5,225 bases of DNA from Halobacteriales archaeon (GTDB lineage: Archaea; Thermoplasmatota; SW-10-69-26; JACQPN01; JAIVGT01), in the NCBI GenBank assembly GCA_020201485.1, contig JAIVGT010000279.1:1-5225 (forward strand). The letters run 5' to 3'. Position numbers and translations under genes: made by a program. Shown one piece after another: positions 1-5,225 of the stretch (position 1 is its first letter; every line of letters starts with the position of its first letter). Under the pieces are notes generated by a model. That model did not search any database and was not told where the DNA came from. It saw only the letters and a program-made list of their open reading frames with translations.

Positions 1-773
1 CGTTTCGCCTGCAGCGCCGCGCTCACGCCCGCGACCTCGCCCATGATGCCGCTGCCCGTGACCACGATGAGGTTCTTCTCCCGGGCGATCTCCGCCATCG
101 TCTGCAGCTCGCGCAGCTTCATCGCCTGCGGGTTGCGCGCGTACTCCAGCGCAGCCTCGGCCATCTTCTGGCTGGCCTGGAACTCGCCGTCGGCCATGAT
201 GATGCGGGACCTGCGCTCGCGCTCCGCCTCCGCCTGCTTCGCCATGGCGCGCAGCATGGTCTCGGGCAGGGCCACGTCCTTCACGCTCACCTGGCTGACC
301 TTGATGCCCCAGGGGTCGGTGTTGTGGTCGAGGATGACCTGGAGCCGGCGGTTGATCTCGTCCCGCTTGCCCAGCAGGTCGTCGAGGTCCACCTGGCCGA
401 CGATGTCGCGCAGCGTCGTCTGGGCGAGCAGGCCGGTGGCGATGAAGAAGTTCTGGATCTGGATGATGGCCTTCTGCGGGTCCACGATGCGGTAGTACAC
501 GACCGCGTCCACGTCCACCGTGATGTTGTCCTTCGTCACGATGCGCTGCTTCGGGACGTCGATGACGTTCGTGCGGAGGTCGAGCTTCTGCACCTTGTCG
601 ATGATGGGGATGATGAGGATGAGGCCGGGGCCGCGCACGCCCTGGTACCGGCCCAGCCGGAACACGACCATGCGCTCGTACTCGCGCAGGATGCGGATGG
701 CGTTGGCGAGGAGGATGAGCCCGACGACGAGGATGAGGGCGAGCGCGATGAGCAGCACGGTGCTGTCGGCCAC
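1..773 (-). CDS. Slipin/stomatin-like SPFH membrane protein (partial, C-terminus off the left edge)
   Basis: This is a membrane-anchored SPFH (stomatin/prohibitin/flotillin) protein of the slipin group, which form ring-like oligomers at the membrane. Archaeal members are often paired with an NfeD-type protease; the exact substrate or role here is not visible. 257 residues are present. Residues 6-26 are one hydrophobic segment. Residues 30-170 are a well conserved SPFH domain with the family landmarks V-F-R-L-G-R (36-42), G-P-G-L (48-51), R-T-N-V-I-D-V-P (67-74), and T-L-R-D-I-V-G (120-126). From about 172 to 215 it is an Ala/Glu/Lys/Arg-rich coiled coil. The start is GTG at 773: it sits just before the hydrophobic segment and exactly 30 nt after a TATA-like CTTCAAGG. 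A nearby ATG (783-781) is out of frame. The reading frame is open to base 1, so the end of the protein and any NfeD partner lie outside. Confidence 0.93.
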   Translation of the reverse strand, partial: MADSTVLLIALALILVVGLILLANAIRILREYERMVVFRLGRYQGVRGPGLILIIPIIDKVQKLDLRTNVIDVPKQRIVTKDNITVDVDAVVYYRIVDPQKAIIQIQNFFIATGLLAQTTLRDIVGQVDLDDLLGKRDEINRRLQVILDHNTDPWGIKVSQVSVKDVALPETMLRAMAKQAEAERERRSRIIMADGEFQASQKMAEAALEYARNPQAMKLRELQTMAEIAREKNLIVVTGSGIMGEVAGVSAALQAK

Positions 774-792
774 GCGGGCGCATGGGGGCGCG

Positions 793-803
793 GGGCCTTG
801 AAG
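793..803 (-). promoter_or_regulatory. TATA-like promoter element of the slipin gene
   Basis: On the minus strand this reads CTTCAAGGCCC. Its first base is 30 nt upstream of the GTG start, which fits an archaeal TATA box driving a leaderless transcript. The same 11 bases precede the secreted-protein gene at 3397-3387, and close variants precede artA and the GDDxY gene. Confidence 0.45.
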
Positions 804-815
804 GGAACGGCTCGG

Positions 816-1298
816 TCAGCGCGTGCGGACGCCGGAGAACTTGCGCAGGACGCTCGCCGGCATCGGATTGTCGTGCACCAACCCCGTCCGCGCGCAGGGC
901 CCGCGGAGCCCGACGTCGGTCGTGAGCAGGCCTTCGATGCCATGGTCCAGGGCCAGCGCGAGCAGGAACGTGCCGTGCACGTCGTGGCCCAGCTCCCCCG
1001 CGAGCGCGAACGCCCGGACCAACGTCTCCCGGTCCGCGCCCACGTGTTCCACGCGCGGTTGCTGCTCGAGGAACTCGCGCAGCAAGGCATCGGCCTTGCC
1101 CTTCGGCACCCCCCACTTCGTGGTCAGCACCCACCGCGCGCGGATGGGCACATGTCGGAAGCGGCGAGCTTGAGCCTTAGGCCGAGATCGCGGTCGGGGC
1201 TCCTCGAACAGCACGCGCGCCGTCTGCACCGCGTCGACGGGCAGGCCTCGTCCCCCGCTCCGCCCCACGGCAACGCCCGGCATGAAGGTTCGCTGCAT
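816..1298 (-). CDS. Degenerate PIN-domain (VapC-like) protein, possibly a pseudogene
   Basis: The C-terminal half resembles PIN-domain ribonucleases, the toxin of VapBC pairs: W-V-L-T-T (56-60), an A-L-L-R-E-F-L helix (71-77), F-L-L-A-L-A-L-D-H-G (111-120), then L-L-T-T-D (124-128). PIN enzymes use about four acidic residues to bind metal. Only D128 is clearly present. The first Asp, expected near residue 7, is absent (M-P-G instead of a V-D-A-N type motif). The Glu normally just before W-V-L is missing (I-R-A-R-W). The third Asp falls on G109. Between residues 35 and 49 the codons look out of frame: 6 of 15 end in G or C, against 12 of 15 in the neighbouring frame. The ATG at 1298 is preferred; a TTG at 1325 only adds a Pro/Arg-rich stretch. 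No VapB-like antitoxin is adjacent. The recognisable half is convincing; activity is unlikely. Confidence 0.55.
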   Translation of the reverse strand: MQRTFMPGVAVGRSGGRGLPVDAVQTARVLFEEPRPRSRPKAQARRFRHVPIRARWVLTTKWGVPKGKADALLREFLEQQPRVEHVGADRETLVRAFALAGELGHDVHGTFLLALALDHGIEGLLTTDVGLRGPCARTGLVHDNPMPASVLRKFSGVRTR

Positions 1299-1327
1299 CG
1301 CCGCCGGGCAAGGCCGCGGTCGCAACC

Positions 1328-1338
1328 CTTATGAGCCA
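1328..1338 (+). promoter_or_regulatory. TATA-like promoter element of the artA-asd operon
   Basis: CTTATGAGCCA is a small AT-rich patch in GC-rich surroundings, and its first base is 31 nt before the artA ATG. That spacing suggests a leaderless transcript, and I see no Shine-Dalgarno sequence in between. The core CTTATGAG is near-palindromic, so it could also serve the divergent PIN gene, although the spacing to that ATG is longer (37 nt). Confidence 0.5.
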
Positions 1339-1358
1339 GGCCTTGGCATGCCGAGCCG

Positions 1359-2300
1359 ATGGCCTTCGAGCTGGGCGACGACCTGCTCTTCGGCGTGCTC
1401 GCCGTGGGCGGGCTGTGCCTGCTCGGCCTGGGCTATGCCTGGAAGGGCAAGGAGAAGCACCTCCTCCGCGTCGCCGGCTGGATGCTGTTCGGCCTGTACT
1501 GGCCGACGCAGTCCGCGAGCTTCTTCAACGGGACGGAGCCGGACCCGGTGAACGGGTACTTCACCCTCCTGGCGCCGCTCGCCTTCGCCTACGTGGCCTA
1601 CCACGAGTACCGCTCGTGGAAGTGGGGCGAGGACCCGAGCGCGCTGCGCTGGCTCGCCGGCACGGCGTTCATCGCCGGCGCGACGTACTTCGCCATCTAC
1701 AAGCTGCCGGGCATGACCGACCTCACCATCGGCATCGTCGCCCAGCACAGCGCCTGGGTGCTGAGCCACGTCTTCGGCGTGCCCAGCCACGTGTTCGTGG
1801 ACGGCAGCGCGCCCGTCGAGTCGCGCTACAACATCTTCATCGACAACAGCGCGGTCCCCATCTACGCCGTCACCATCATCCTCGCCTGCACCGCCATCCA
1901 GAGCATCATGATCTTCGTCGGGGCCATCGCCACCACGGAAGGCGCGGCGAAGGCGCGCATGTGGAAGGCCATCGCCTACACCGCGCCGCCCATCTACGTC
2001 CTCAACCTGTTCCGCAACGCGGGCATCGTCTGGGGCTACAAGGTGCAGGGCTTCACCTGCTGCGGCCTGGACAGCTTCGAGTTCTGGCACAGCTACGTGG
2101 GCAAGGGCGGCTCCCTCCTCGCCCTCATCCTCATCGCCCTCGCCGTGTTCAAGACGCTCCCGGAGCTGCACCAGCACATCCTCGACCTCTTCGACCTGCC
2201 GAAGCGGCGCAAGCCGGGCTTCTTCACGCGCGTCCCCGCGCCCGAGGCCGGCCTCGCCCTGCCGCTGACCCCGCAGCCGCAGCCCGAGAGTGGGAAGTAG
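1359..2300 (+). CDS. artA: Archaeosortase A-like transpeptidase (exosortase/archaeosortase family)
   Basis: This is a multipass membrane cysteine transpeptidase. ArtA enzymes cleave the C-terminal PGF-CTERM anchor of surface proteins, and the product ends up attached to an archaeal lipid. The protein is 313 aa, typical for the family. Hydrophobic segments lie near residues 8-26, 68-82, 96-114, 165-190, 205-224 and 252-266, with less certain ones around 38-50 and 122-138. The likely catalytic set is C177 (in L-A-C-T-A), R219 (in N-L-F-R-N), and H244 (in F-W-H-S-Y-V-G, like the exosortase His motif). Haloferax ArtA has Arg as its third essential residue; here no Arg lies between R219 and R283. 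The tail after 280 is basic, then Pro-rich. Two adjacent cysteines (234-235) lie in the loop before H244. The ATG fits the promoter spacing. The stop codon is directly followed by the asd start. Assignment is from motifs and context, without alignment. Confidence 0.85.
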   Translation: MAFELGDDLLFGVLAVGGLCLLGLGYAWKGKEKHLLRVAGWMLFGLYWPTQSASFFNGTEPDPVNGYFTLLAPLAFAYVAYHEYRSWKWGEDPSALRWLAGTAFIAGATYFAIYKLPGMTDLTIGIVAQHSAWVLSHVFGVPSHVFVDGSAPVESRYNIFIDNSAVPIYAVTIILACTAIQSIMIFVGAIATTEGAAKARMWKAIAYTAPPIYVLNLFRNAGIVWGYKVQGFTCCGLDSFEFWHSYVGKGGSLLALILIALAVFKTLPELHQHILDLFDLPKRRKPGFFTRVPAPEAGLALPLTPQPQPESGK

Positions 2301-2903
2301 ATGGCCTTCCGCCTGGCGCGCGGGACGTGGCACTGGGTCGCCACGCCGGCGCTCCTCGGCGTGTTCTTCCTTCCCATCGCGCCGCCGGCCAGCTATGCGC
2401 TCTGGCTCGTGGCGCTCTTCCTCCTCAACTTCTTCCGCGACCCGGAACGCAGCATCGCCGACGGCCTGTGCAGCCCGGCCGACGGCGTCGTGTCGCGCGT
2501 GCAGGAGACGGAGGACGGCGGCCACGAGGTCTCCATCTTCATGAACCTGCACAACGTGCACGTGAACCGCGCGCCCTGCGACGGCACGGTGCGCAGCGTG
2601 CAGCACATCCCCGGCGCGCTGAAGCCGGCCTGGCACAAGGACAGCGACCGGAACGAGCGCGTCGTGTGGGAGCTGGACACGCCGCACGGCCCGGTGCGCG
2701 TGACGCAGATCGCCGGCCTGCTGGCGCGGCGCATCGTGCCCTACGCGAAGGCGGGCCAGCGGCTGGCGAAGGGGGAGCGCATCGGCATCATCCGCCTCGG
2801 CTCCCGTGTGGACCTGCTGCTCCCGGCCGGCATGGTGCCTGCGGTGCGGGAGAAGGAGAACGTCCTGGCCGGCAGCACGAGCATCGCGCGGCCGGCGAAG
2901 TGA
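2301..2903 (+). CDS. asd: Archaetidylserine decarboxylase proenzyme (short phosphatidylserine decarboxylase family)
   Basis: This membrane enzyme converts archaetidylserine to archaetidylethanolamine and CO2; the Haloferax counterpart is called PssD. It is 200 aa, the normal size for the short (PSD-A) class. Two hydrophobic segments lie at about 12-27 and 31-45, followed by the F-F-R-D-P motif (44-48). The conserved S-P-A-D-G-V-V (58-64) carries D61, and H-N-V-H-V-N (84-89) carries H87, the likely equivalent of E. coli H147. L-G-S-R-V-D (166-171) is the self-cleavage site: the chain should split between G167 and S168, and S168 becomes the pyruvoyl group. The start codon follows the artA stop with no gap, which implies one transcript and coupled translation. 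No TATA-like element precedes it. The matching synthase gene (pssA) is not in the window. A bacterial-type phosphatidylserine substrate cannot be excluded from sequence alone. Confidence 0.92.
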   Translation: MAFRLARGTWHWVATPALLGVFFLPIAPPASYALWLVALFLLNFFRDPERSIADGLCSPADGVVSRVQETEDGGHEVSIFMNLHNVHVNRAPCDGTVRSVQHIPGALKPAWHKDSDRNERVVWELDTPHGPVRVTQIAGLLARRIVPYAKAGQRLAKGERIGIIRLGSRVDLLLPAGMVPAVREKENVLAGSTSIARPAK

Positions 2904-2906
2904 GGC

Positions 2907-3356
2907 TCAGCAGAACGTCCAACTGCTCGCGACCACGCCGGCGAAGCTGAAGCCCTGGTACGCGCCCTCGACGACCTGCGCCGTGTACGTCGGGCCCGGG
3001 GACACGGTGCCGACCTGCAGCATGCTGCTGGAGAAGTGCACGAACGGGTCGACGCTGTAGCCCGTGCCGCCCAGGACCTCGGGCATGTAGGACTGGGCGA
3101 AGCCGCTCTGGACCTCGTAGCCGCGGAACGTGCGCTGCTCCAGGATGGCCCCGGTCTGCAGGTCCTTGATGGTCATGTGCCACTGCGACAGGCAGAACCC
3201 GCTCCAGTCGAGCGTCATCTGGAAGGCGTTGTGGGCCGCGTCGTAGGCGACGCCCGTCGCGCTCCACTTCGAGCCGTGGAAGGCGGCCTGGGCGGGAGGC
3301 GCGGCGGCCAGGACGAGCAGGGCGACGAGGCCGACGGGCAGGGCGAGGCGCAGCAT
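2907..3356 (-). CDS. Small secreted protein with two cysteines, function unknown
   Basis: I do not recognise a family. The protein is 149 aa from ATG 3356. Residues 1-24 form a clear Sec signal peptide: Arg at position 3, a Leu/Val/Ala core at 5-19, and A-Q-A at 22-24 as a probable cleavage site. The mature part of about 125 aa is rich in aromatic and small polar residues with alternating patterns that suggest a beta-rich fold. It has only two cysteines, C55 and C149, the latter being the last residue, so a disulfide joining middle and end is plausible. No C-terminal membrane segment or PGF motif is seen, so it is not an obvious ArtA substrate. An in-frame GTG at 3365 adds three residues and lies 32 nt from the promoter element, closer to the spacing of the other genes than the ATG (41 nt). 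It converges on asd with three bases between the stops. Confidence 0.75.
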   Translation of the reverse strand: MLRLALPVGLVALLVLAAAPPAQAAFHGSKWSATGVAYDAAHNAFQMTLDWSGFCLSQWHMTIKDLQTGAILEQRTFRGYEVQSGFAQSYMPEVLGGTGYSVDPFVHFSSSMLQVGTVSPGPTYTAQVVEGAYQGFSFAGVVASSWTFC

Positions 3357-3386
3357 GCGGGGCACCGAGCCGGCCACGTCCGGCCT

Positions 3387-3397
3387 GGGCCTTGAAG
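3387..3397 (-). promoter_or_regulatory. TATA-like promoter element of the small secreted-protein gene
   Basis: On the minus strand this reads CTTCAAGGCCC, identical over 11 bases to the element before the slipin gene. It is preceded by an A-rich stretch (GAGAAA), which could act as part of a BRE. It lies 32 nt from a GTG and 41 nt from the ATG of the gene. Confidence 0.4.
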
Positions 3398-3421
3398 TTT
3401 CTCTTGATATGTCGCCTGGGA

Positions 3422-3431
3422 ATGGGCCCAT
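3422..3431. promoter_or_regulatory. 10-bp palindrome, possible operator
   Basis: ATGGGCCCAT is a perfect inverted repeat. Its centre (3426.5) is exactly midway between the first bases of the two divergent TATA-like elements (3397 and 3456). This symmetry suggests a shared regulator site, but a 10-bp GC-rich palindrome can arise by chance. Confidence 0.25.
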
Positions 3432-3455
3432 GCTGACCACGGCTTCGCGAGAGCG

Positions 3456-3466
3456 CTTAGAAGCCC
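3456..3466 (+). promoter_or_regulatory. TATA-like promoter element of the GDDxY-repeat gene
   Basis: CTTAGAAGCCC begins 30 nt before the ATG at 3486, the same geometry as for the slipin gene and one base less than for artA. It supports that start codon and leaderless transcription. Confidence 0.45.
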
Positions 3467-3485
3467 GAGCCCGCATGCCCGGGCG

Positions 3486-5225
3486 ATGCAGGCGCGACCC
3501 GGGCCCAGGCTGGCCTCCCTCATGCTCGCCGGCCTGCTGCTCGCGCCCCTCGGGCTGGCCCTCCCGGCGGTGCCCGGTGCGCCGTCCCTCGCCGAGCTGG
3601 CGGCGCGGGGTGACGTCGCCGGCATCCTCCAGCGCATGGCCCCACCGGGGAGCCGCGCCGCGGACGTGCTCGGCTTCGCCTGGTCGCACAGCGCCCACCC
3701 CGCCCCGGCCGTGCTGCCCGAGGTTCCCTCAGCGCCCCTCGCCGACGCCGTCGCGGACGCCTACGCCGCGTACGCGCTCCCCGCGCCGAGCGCCGCCGAG
3801 CGCGAGGCGATGGCGGCCCAGGAAGCGGGCCTGGACCCGGCGGTCGCGCGCGCCGCGTCGCGGCTCCTCGAATCCCTGCTCGCGCACGCGCCCCTGGCGC
3901 GCGGCGCGCCCGGCATGCCCGTCCTCGAAGGCAGCGCCCTGCGCATCGCGCGCGCCGCGGACGCGCTGGCCGACGCGCTGCGCGGCGCGCCCCCGGCGCC
4001 GGCGCGCGGCGCGTTCCTGTTCCAGGACCCGCTCGGCCTCGTGCTCGTCGGCGACGCCGGGAGCAACACCTACGCCGGCAACCATGCGGGCACGGTGTTC
4101 ATCCTGCCCTCCGTGAACCTGCTCACCATCGACCTGGGCGGGGACGACGTGTACACGGACAACGCCGGCGGGGCGTACCCGCTGAGCATGTGCATGGAGT
4201 ACGCGAAGCGCACCGACCCGTTCGGCTTCGAGCACACCAGCTACTCCGTCATCCCCCCCGACCCCGGCGACCCGCGCCTCGGCCTGTGCGGCAACGGCGT
4301 GGCCGCCGCTGCGACCATCGACCTCGGGGGCGACGACGCGTACGACGCGAGCGGCAGCTTCGCCCGCGACGCGCACCTCGCGGCGCAGGGCGGCGGCATC
4401 GCGCAGGGCATCGGCCTGCTCGTGGACCTGGCCGGCGACGACCGTTACGCCTCGCGCATGGACGACACGGGCGTGGCGGCCCAGGCCGTGCAGGGCGGCG
4501 GGGGCATGCACGGCTTCACCGGCTTCGGCTTCCTCCTCGACCTCGGCCAGGGGCGGGACGCCTACCTGGCGGAGCAGGGCACGGTGTACGACCCCGTGCA
4601 GTTCTCCCAGCAGCGCGCCCAGGGCGCGGGCGAGGGCATCCTGCTCGACGACGGCGGCGACGACACCTACACCACCCTGCAGCACGGCCCGGCGGACAGC
4701 TGGCAGATGGCGCAGGCGAACATCGGCGAGCTCCTCGACCTGGGCGGCGACGACGTGTACCTCGCCCAGCAGCTCGGCTTGACCGGCTCCGTGCAGGGGG
4801 TGCAGGGCGACGACGGCCTCCTCCTGGAGATGGCCGGCGACGACGTGTACCGCGCGGAGCAGGCGTGCGGCCCCGGCCCGTGCTTCTGGCAGAACGTGCA
4901 GGGCAGCGCCGAGGCGGGCGGCAGCGGCGAGCTCGTGGACATCGGCGGCGACGACGCGTACATCGCCATCAGCGACGGCGAGCAGCACAACCAGGCCAGC
5001 GGCGTGCTCGCGCCGACCGTCCTCGTCGACCTCGCCGGCGACGACCTGTACTACGACGTGCAGACGGGCGCGGCGCAGTACGCCCAGGCGGCGGGCAAGG
5101 GCGCGCTCAGCGTGCTCCTGGACGCGCAGGGCATCGGCCTGCTCGTGGACCTGGCCGGCGACGACCGTTACGCCTCGCGCATGGACGACACGGGCGTGGC
5201 GGCCCAGGCCGTGCAGGGCGGCGGG
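3486..5225 (+). CDS. Large secreted GDDxY-repeat protein (partial, C-terminus off the right edge)
   Basis: The frame is open for 580 codons to the window edge. Residues 1-28 are a signal peptide: Arg at 4 and 8, a Leu/Ala core at 9-25. Residues 35-190 are Ala-rich and mostly helical in character. From about 210 onward the protein is a repeat array. Each unit reads roughly x-Q-G-x-G-(4-6)-G-x-L-L-x-D-L-G-G-D-D-x-Y, with the Tyr at 223, 286, 321, 360, 395, 425, 455, 492, 522 and 562. Many steps are 30-39 residues. The pattern suggests an elongated surface solenoid, and the GDD turns could bind a cation such as calcium; both are inference. It differs from the RTX nonapeptide, since the glycine-aspartate turn occurs once per 30 or more residues. 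Four cysteines (236, 268, 461, 466) may form disulfides. Whether it ends in a PGF-CTERM anchor cannot be seen. The second copy of a 103-bp repeat ends the window, so residues after 546 are doubtful. Confidence 0.85.
   Translation, partial: MQARPGPRLASLMLAGLLLAPLGLALPAVPGAPSLAELAARGDVAGILQRMAPPGSRAADVLGFAWSHSAHPAPAVLPEVPSAPLADAVADAYAAYALPAPSAAEREAMAAQEAGLDPAVARAASRLLESLLAHAPLARGAPGMPVLEGSALRIARAADALADALRGAPPAPARGAFLFQDPLGLVLVGDAGSNTYAGNHAGTVFILPSVNLLTIDLGGDDVYTDNAGGAYPLSMCMEYAKRTDPFGFEHTSYSVIPPDPGDPRLGLCGNGVAAAATIDLGGDDAYDASGSFARDAHLAAQGGGIAQGIGLLVDLAGDDRYASRMDDTGVAAQAVQGGGGMHGFTGFGFLLDLGQGRDAYLAEQGTVYDPVQFSQQRAQGAGEGILLDDGGDDTYTTLQHGPADSWQMAQANIGELLDLGGDDVYLAQQLGLTGSVQGVQGDDGLLLEMAGDDVYRAEQACGPGPCFWQNVQGSAEAGGSGELVDIGGDDAYIAISDGEQHNQASGVLAPTVLVDLAGDDLYYDVQTGAAQYAQAAGKGALSVLLDAQGIGLLVDLAGDDRYASRMDDTGVAAQAVQGGG
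4114..5056 (+). repeat. Array of degenerate GDDxY protein repeats
   Basis: This stretch encodes nine units with the L-x-D-L-[GA]-G-D-D-x-Y core (one is the variant G-Q-G-R-D-A-Y, residues 356-360). A further G-D-D at 441-443 lacks the Tyr. The stretch before each core is rich in Gln and Gly (A-Q-G-x-G). At the DNA level the units are diverged, except for the exact copy listed separately. Confidence 0.8.
4400..4502 (+). repeat. 103-bp exact direct repeat, copy 1
   Basis: Every base matches 5123-5225 at an offset of 723 bp (241 codons, in frame). The copy covers the unit that contains L-A-G-D-D-R-Y (316-321). The match starts at 4400; base 4399 differs from 5122. Confidence 0.95.
5123..5225 (+). 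repeat. 103-bp exact direct repeat, copy 2, running to the window end
   Basis: This copy is identical to 4400-4502 and is cut by the window edge, so the true repeat may be longer. Its left boundary falls inside a protein repeat core, just after V-L-L-D (543-546), where a G-D-D-x-Y would be expected. Confidence 0.95.

Larger units (their letters stand above)
3357..3485. promoter_or_regulatory. Divergent intergenic promoter region
   Basis: These 129 bp separate the starts of the secreted-protein gene (minus) and the GDDxY-repeat gene (plus). The region holds one TATA-like element for each direction, an AT-richer patch at 3391-3412, and a perfect 10-bp palindrome between the elements. I see no RNA gene and no open frame of note. 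Confidence 0.55.

Noticed and set aside
1299..1325. TTG start at 1325 for the PIN-like gene
   Set aside because: The added nine residues are Pro/Arg/Ala-rich and precede the expected first strand of a PIN fold. The ATG at 1298 fits better.
324..1334. Long plus-strand open frame across the slipin and PIN region
   Set aside because: Its product is rich in His, Asp, Glu and Arg with no domain. It is antisense to a well conserved slipin and reflects rarity of stops in GC-rich DNA.
1329..2687. Long minus-strand open frame opposite artA and asd
   Set aside because: It is low-complexity Glu/Arg/Ala/Val/His-rich sequence antisense to two genes with clear catalytic motifs.
1331..2950. Plus-strand 539-codon open frame overlapping artA and asd in another frame
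   Set aside because: Arg/Pro/Ala/His-rich product without domains; a shadow of the two real genes. Its ATG lies within the promoter element of artA.
3357..3698. Upstream extension of the secreted-protein frame to 3698
   Set aside because: It would put over 100 Arg/Gly/Pro-rich residues before a clear signal peptide, and it overlaps the promoter and N-terminal coding part of the divergent gene.
3729..4988. Minus-strand open frame opposite the GDDxY gene
   Set aside because: Its repetitive Val/Ala/His/Glu composition mirrors the repeats of the plus-strand gene. No signal or domain is seen.
4114..5225. RTX-type calcium-binding nonapeptides or a CRISPR-like array
   Set aside because: The Gly-Asp turn recurs every 30 or more residues, not every nine, and the DNA repeats are coding and diverged, with no regular spacers.
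4400..5225. The direct repeats as ends of an inserted mobile element
   Set aside because: The interval between them continues the same protein repeat array in frame, with no transposase, inverted ends or target-site duplication.

Overview
The window is GC-rich and densely coded, with strong G/C preference at third codon positions. It probably comes from an archaeon. The main evidence is an archaeosortase A (ArtA)-like gene joined directly to a short-form archaetidylserine decarboxylase gene. The genes also look leaderless, with a TATA-like element about 30 nt before the start codon and no clear Shine-Dalgarno sequence. The proteins lack the strong acidic bias of haloarchaea, so a high-GC Thermoplasmatota-like or other euryarchaeal lineage is my best guess. 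That placement is inference.

Layout, left to right. (1) A slipin/stomatin (SPFH) gene on the minus strand, 773 down to the left edge, missing its C-terminus. (2) A minus-strand PIN-domain (VapC-like) reading frame, 1298-816, that has lost most of its catalytic acids and shows signs of frame shifting. (3) A plus-strand pair, artA (1359-2300) and asd/pssD (2301-2903), with no base between them. (4) A small secreted protein with two cysteines on the minus strand (about 3356-2907), converging on asd. (5) A 129-bp divergent intergenic region. (6) A large plus-strand secreted protein from 3486 to the right edge, built from GDDxY repeats and missing its C-terminus.

The artA-asd pair is the functional core. 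ArtA removes the C-terminal anchor of PGF-CTERM-type surface proteins and links them to an archaeal lipid. Work in Haloferax volcanii showed that archaetidylethanolamine synthesis (PssA and PssD) is needed for this step, so the pair would make and use the same lipid pathway. The two secreted proteins next to it are possible surface cargo, but neither shows a sorting signal here: one is too short and lacks it, the other is cut off before its C-terminus.

Three further observations stand out. Four genes share a promoter element, CTTNNNRGCC or close to it, at a nearly fixed distance from the start codon. A 103-bp exact direct repeat lies in the GDDxY gene, and its second copy runs to the window end. 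The junction of that second copy breaks the protein's 30-residue repeat period, which points to recombination or misassembly.
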